Origin: JBEBVQ01 sp964636205
GTDB lineage: Bacteria > Bacteroidota > Bacteroidia > Chitinophagales > Chitinophagaceae
Assembly: GCA_964636205.1 (NCBI GenBank)
Contig: CAZWPF010000067.1
Location: forward strand, 1 to 15,609
DNA: 15,609 nucleotides
Direction of reading: 5' to 3'
The position numbers and the translations under genes are program-made. This document shows positions 13,708 through 15,609 of this stretch, piece after piece. The number at the start of each line of letters is the position of its first letter. Within the stretch, counting starts at the first letter, position 1. Below the pieces are notes generated by a model, which had not been told where the DNA came from, did no database searches, and saw only the letters and a list, made by a program, of their open reading frames with translations.

Positions 13708-13953
13708 TATGCGGGGGTTTTAATGGAAGTTCCCATCGCGATGGTTTTGCTCTCCAAAATATTGTCTAAAAAGGCCAATTGCTTGTCTAATATTTTTGCT
13801 GGCTCCATAAAGACAATTGTCATGTGCGCTACCTTGTTTATGGGAGCGGTAACCAAGTACTATTTATTCTTCGCAGTAATTGAAATCGCCACTACTAGTT
13901 TTGTCGTCGTATATGCTTGGAAATGGTTGAAACAAAAGGATACATTAGCCTAG
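13708..13953 (+). pseudogene. DUF6326 family membrane protein, C-terminal fragment
   Basis: From the Tyr codon at 13708 the frame reads YAGVLMEVPIAMVLLSKIL, SKKANCLSNIFAGSIKTIV, ATLFMGAVTKYYLFF and AVIEIATTSFVVVYAWKWL, then a TAG at 13951-13953. These are the second to fourth membrane helices and the C-terminal VVYAWKW of DUF6326 proteins. The first helix and loop are missing; they are present at 4460-4614, which ends at the same Tyr. Upstream in frame lies unrelated DNA (antisense of the receiver fragment). It could be translated from the internal ATG at 13723 as a 76-residue three-helix protein, but I expect it is inactive. The end overlaps the convergent Crp/Fnr gene by nine bases, tail to tail. 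Confidence 0.7.
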
Positions 13954-14529
13954 CCTCTTGTTATGTAGCTTTTTTCTTATTCTGCTCAACGACTCCGGCT
14001 TCACGCCGATGTACGTTGCAATATCATATTGTGGAACTCTTTGAAATATGTCTGGCCGCGTTTCTAAAAGTTTCAGATACCGTTGTTCGGGTTTGTCGGT
14101 AATGTAAGAAGCCATTAAATTTTGCTGTTCAAGAAAAACAGCTTCCATGATTTGACGGGAAGTTTTTTCGAATCGAGGGAACCGTTTAAACAATTCCTGT
14201 GCTTTTTGTTCATCGCCAATAACTAATTCGGTGTGTTCCACACAGATTAAATTATGCGGTGAAGCGGCCTTTCCTTCAAAATTTTCCAGCGCAATGATCC
14301 ATTGCTCTTCCGTGTAAAAATTGGTGGTTATATCATTTCCTTCCACCAATTTAAATTGCCGTACACAGCCCTTTAGCAAGAAGAACGTGTTCCTCGTGTA
14401 TTGTCCTTCTCTCACCAAATAGTCGCCTTTGTTGAATTGTTTAATCGTCATACTATTAGTCAGCCCGTGTATTTCGTCCGCTGTAAGGTTGGTGATTTTT
14501 AAAAAATAGCGAATAAGTGGATGGTTCAT
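13945..14529 (-). CDS. Crp/Fnr family transcriptional regulator
   Basis: I choose the ATG at 14529 (MNHPLIRYFLK), giving 194 residues; an ATG at 14580 would add 17 residues without family support. Residues about 20-110 form the cyclic-nucleotide-binding-type beta roll (FNKGDYLVREGQYTRNTFFL, LKGCVRQFKLVEGND). Residues about 115-145 are the dimer helix, and about 146-190 a winged helix-turn-helix (EQRYLKLLETRPDIFQRVPQ, DIATYIGVKPESLSRIRKKL). It lacks Fnr-type cysteines for an iron-sulfur cluster, and this branch in Bacteroidota usually has no known effector. Such genes are often found convergent with DUF6326 genes, as here, so the membrane protein may have been its regulatory target or partner before it was broken. 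Confidence 0.9.
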   Translation of the reverse strand: MNHPLIRYFLKITNLTADEIHGLTNSMTIKQFNKGDYLVREGQYTRNTFFLLKGCVRQFKLVEGNDITTNFYTEEQWIIALENFEGKAASPHNLICVEHTELVIGDEQKAQELFKRFPRFEKTSRQIMEAVFLEQQNLMASYITDKPEQRYLKLLETRPDIFQRVPQYDIATYIGVKPESLSRIRKKLHNKRLG

Positions 14530-15609
14530 TGTTGGTTCCGTCTGTTGAGCTGACACATATCCTATAAAGATACGCAACATAACTCATACAAAACCATTCA
14601 CTGGCGCCTTCGGAGCTACATCTTTTCCTTTAATCCTGTCTTCCGGTCGCTTGCCTCAAAGGGTATATCGTTCGCATTATGTTTTGGTTCCTGTTCATCG
14701 GCTGAACAGTTAGTCTGGCATAATGGCCGTATATACTTGTGCCATAATTTGGCTGTCGTCCTTCCGCTTTGCAAGCCAATTCCGTTAAATTTATAAGTGC
14801 ATTTCACTAGCGGTCCCCTACCAATATCAACTGGGCGAGCCGTGTTTTCGCCATTCTATGGCCCTCCATCGTAATGTGAATGGATATTTTAATTCAAGCT
14901 GAATGTTTGAAGACTCATCGCACCGGGTGCTGGCTAACTGGATTACGTTCAGCATTTTTTTTTGTTTAAATCGATAATAGGTGAAAAGCGCAACAATCCC
15001 CTGCTGCAACGCAAGCAGTCCAACCAGACCGAACTTTTCCAGTCCGAGAAGCTGACAGGTTGGATTATGCGTTTTGACCACCAATCTTTTTTATAATATC
15101 AGTGATCCACCACCTCACATCATGTCAATCCTTGGTATGGTCAAGCTATTTATCAGTATTTACTACAACACCATATTATCACTCGCTGAGCGCTAAACGT
15201 ATATTTTTTGGAAGCATATGTATCGCATAAGCCCGCATAAAGCATATTAAGCAGCTCGGTTACTTAGGGTAGCTCGCAGGATGCTTTTTATATGAACTCG
15301 GGTCATACCCGGCTGGCTAAAAGGAGTGGGGGTATCGAATTACAAAATGTTAATAGTTATATTGGCCAGTGAATGTAAAAGTCCGATCGCACGTAGCAGA
15401 TGGATGGATTGGAGCTTCCATTGACGTCGATGCTGCTAGGAAACCGAAATTGCTAACCATAAGACCGCTTCACCTCGAGAACAAAAAGAACCTTTTAAGT
15501 ACTAACTGGATATTTCAGCTTTCTGTCGATATACCGCGTTAACTAGGCGATTTGGCTCAATATCGGCCGGCTTGATATGCAAATGCTTTGAATATGATTA
15601 AAATACGAT
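14530..15609. other. Right-end stretch without a supportable gene
   Basis: About 1.1 kb with no recognised gene or RNA. Minus-strand frames of 63 codons (14616-14807) and 85 codons (14827-15084) lack any family signature; the longer has one hydrophobic segment (GLVGLLALQQGIVALFTYY). A short perfect inverted repeat, CGGGT-CAT-ACCCG, is at 15299-15311. The Crp/Fnr promoter should lie just right of 14529; TATCTTTA on the minus strand (14572-14565) is one base off the -7 consensus. Confidence 0.4.

Noticed and set aside
4611..13710. The 4.6-13.7 kb segment as a classical insertion sequence or transposon
   Set aside because: GTAT is shared at both junctions, but the adjoining ends are not inverted repeats of each other and no transposase or integrase is visible.
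14827..15084. 85-codon minus-strand frame with one hydrophobic segment
   Set aside because: No family signature, no ribosome-binding or operon support; kept only as a remark in the right-end stretch.
15299..15311. CGGGT-CAT-ACCCG inverted repeat
   Set aside because: Only a 5-bp stem with a 3-base loop, no U-tract and no neighbouring gene to regulate; compatible with chance.
1..15609. CRISPR array, tRNA or rRNA genes
   Set aside because: No regularly spaced repeats, no cloverleaf-like segment and no rRNA-like sequence were seen on reading through.

Overview
The window looks like chromosomal DNA of a Bacteroidota bacterium, most likely of the Sphingobacteriaceae type. The grounds are a SusC/SusD pair with an STN domain, a FecR-type anti-sigma factor with a DUF4974-like C-terminus, an ECF sigma factor, several FAQ/AQ-type signal peptides and weak Shine-Dalgarno sequences. 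A run of 100 N (13136-13235) is a scaffold gap, so order and distance across it are not certain.

Layout from left to right. Positions 1-845 (-) hold most of an RtcB-family RNA ligase-like gene that runs off the left edge, preceded by a perfect 18-bp palindrome. Positions 1287-1473 hold debris: a signal-peptide-like start run into the C-terminus of an excisionase-type helix-turn-helix protein, followed by a hairpin terminator. Positions 1653-3743 (-) are an AT-richer cassette transcribed as AraC-type regulator, SDR oxidoreductase, DoxX-like membrane protein, NTF2-like lipoprotein. An exact 14-bp repeat sits upstream of both the regulator and the SDR gene, and a strong intrinsic terminator separates SDR from doxX.

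Positions 4730 to about 13135 (-) form a transenvelope-signalling nutrient uptake locus: ECF sigma factor (cut by the gap), FecR-like anti-sigma factor, SusC-like TonB-dependent transporter, SusD-like lipoprotein, and an exported metallo-beta-lactamase-fold hydrolase. The presumed logic is that ligand-bound SusC uses its N-terminal STN domain to signal to FecR, which releases the sigma factor to transcribe susC-susD-hydrolase. The ligand is unknown. Between fecR and susC lies a compact structure with a terminator that works only on the + strand, which suggests a small antisense RNA over the susC leader, as known for DonS-type RNAs of Bacteroides.

An intriguing structural feature is a DUF6326-type membrane protein gene in two complementary pieces, 4460-4614 and 13708-13953, on opposite sides of the sigma/Sus locus, meeting at the same codon. 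The right-hand piece abuts a truncated response-regulator receiver fragment and converges on an intact Crp/Fnr-family regulator (13945-14529, -). The last kilobase has no gene I can support.
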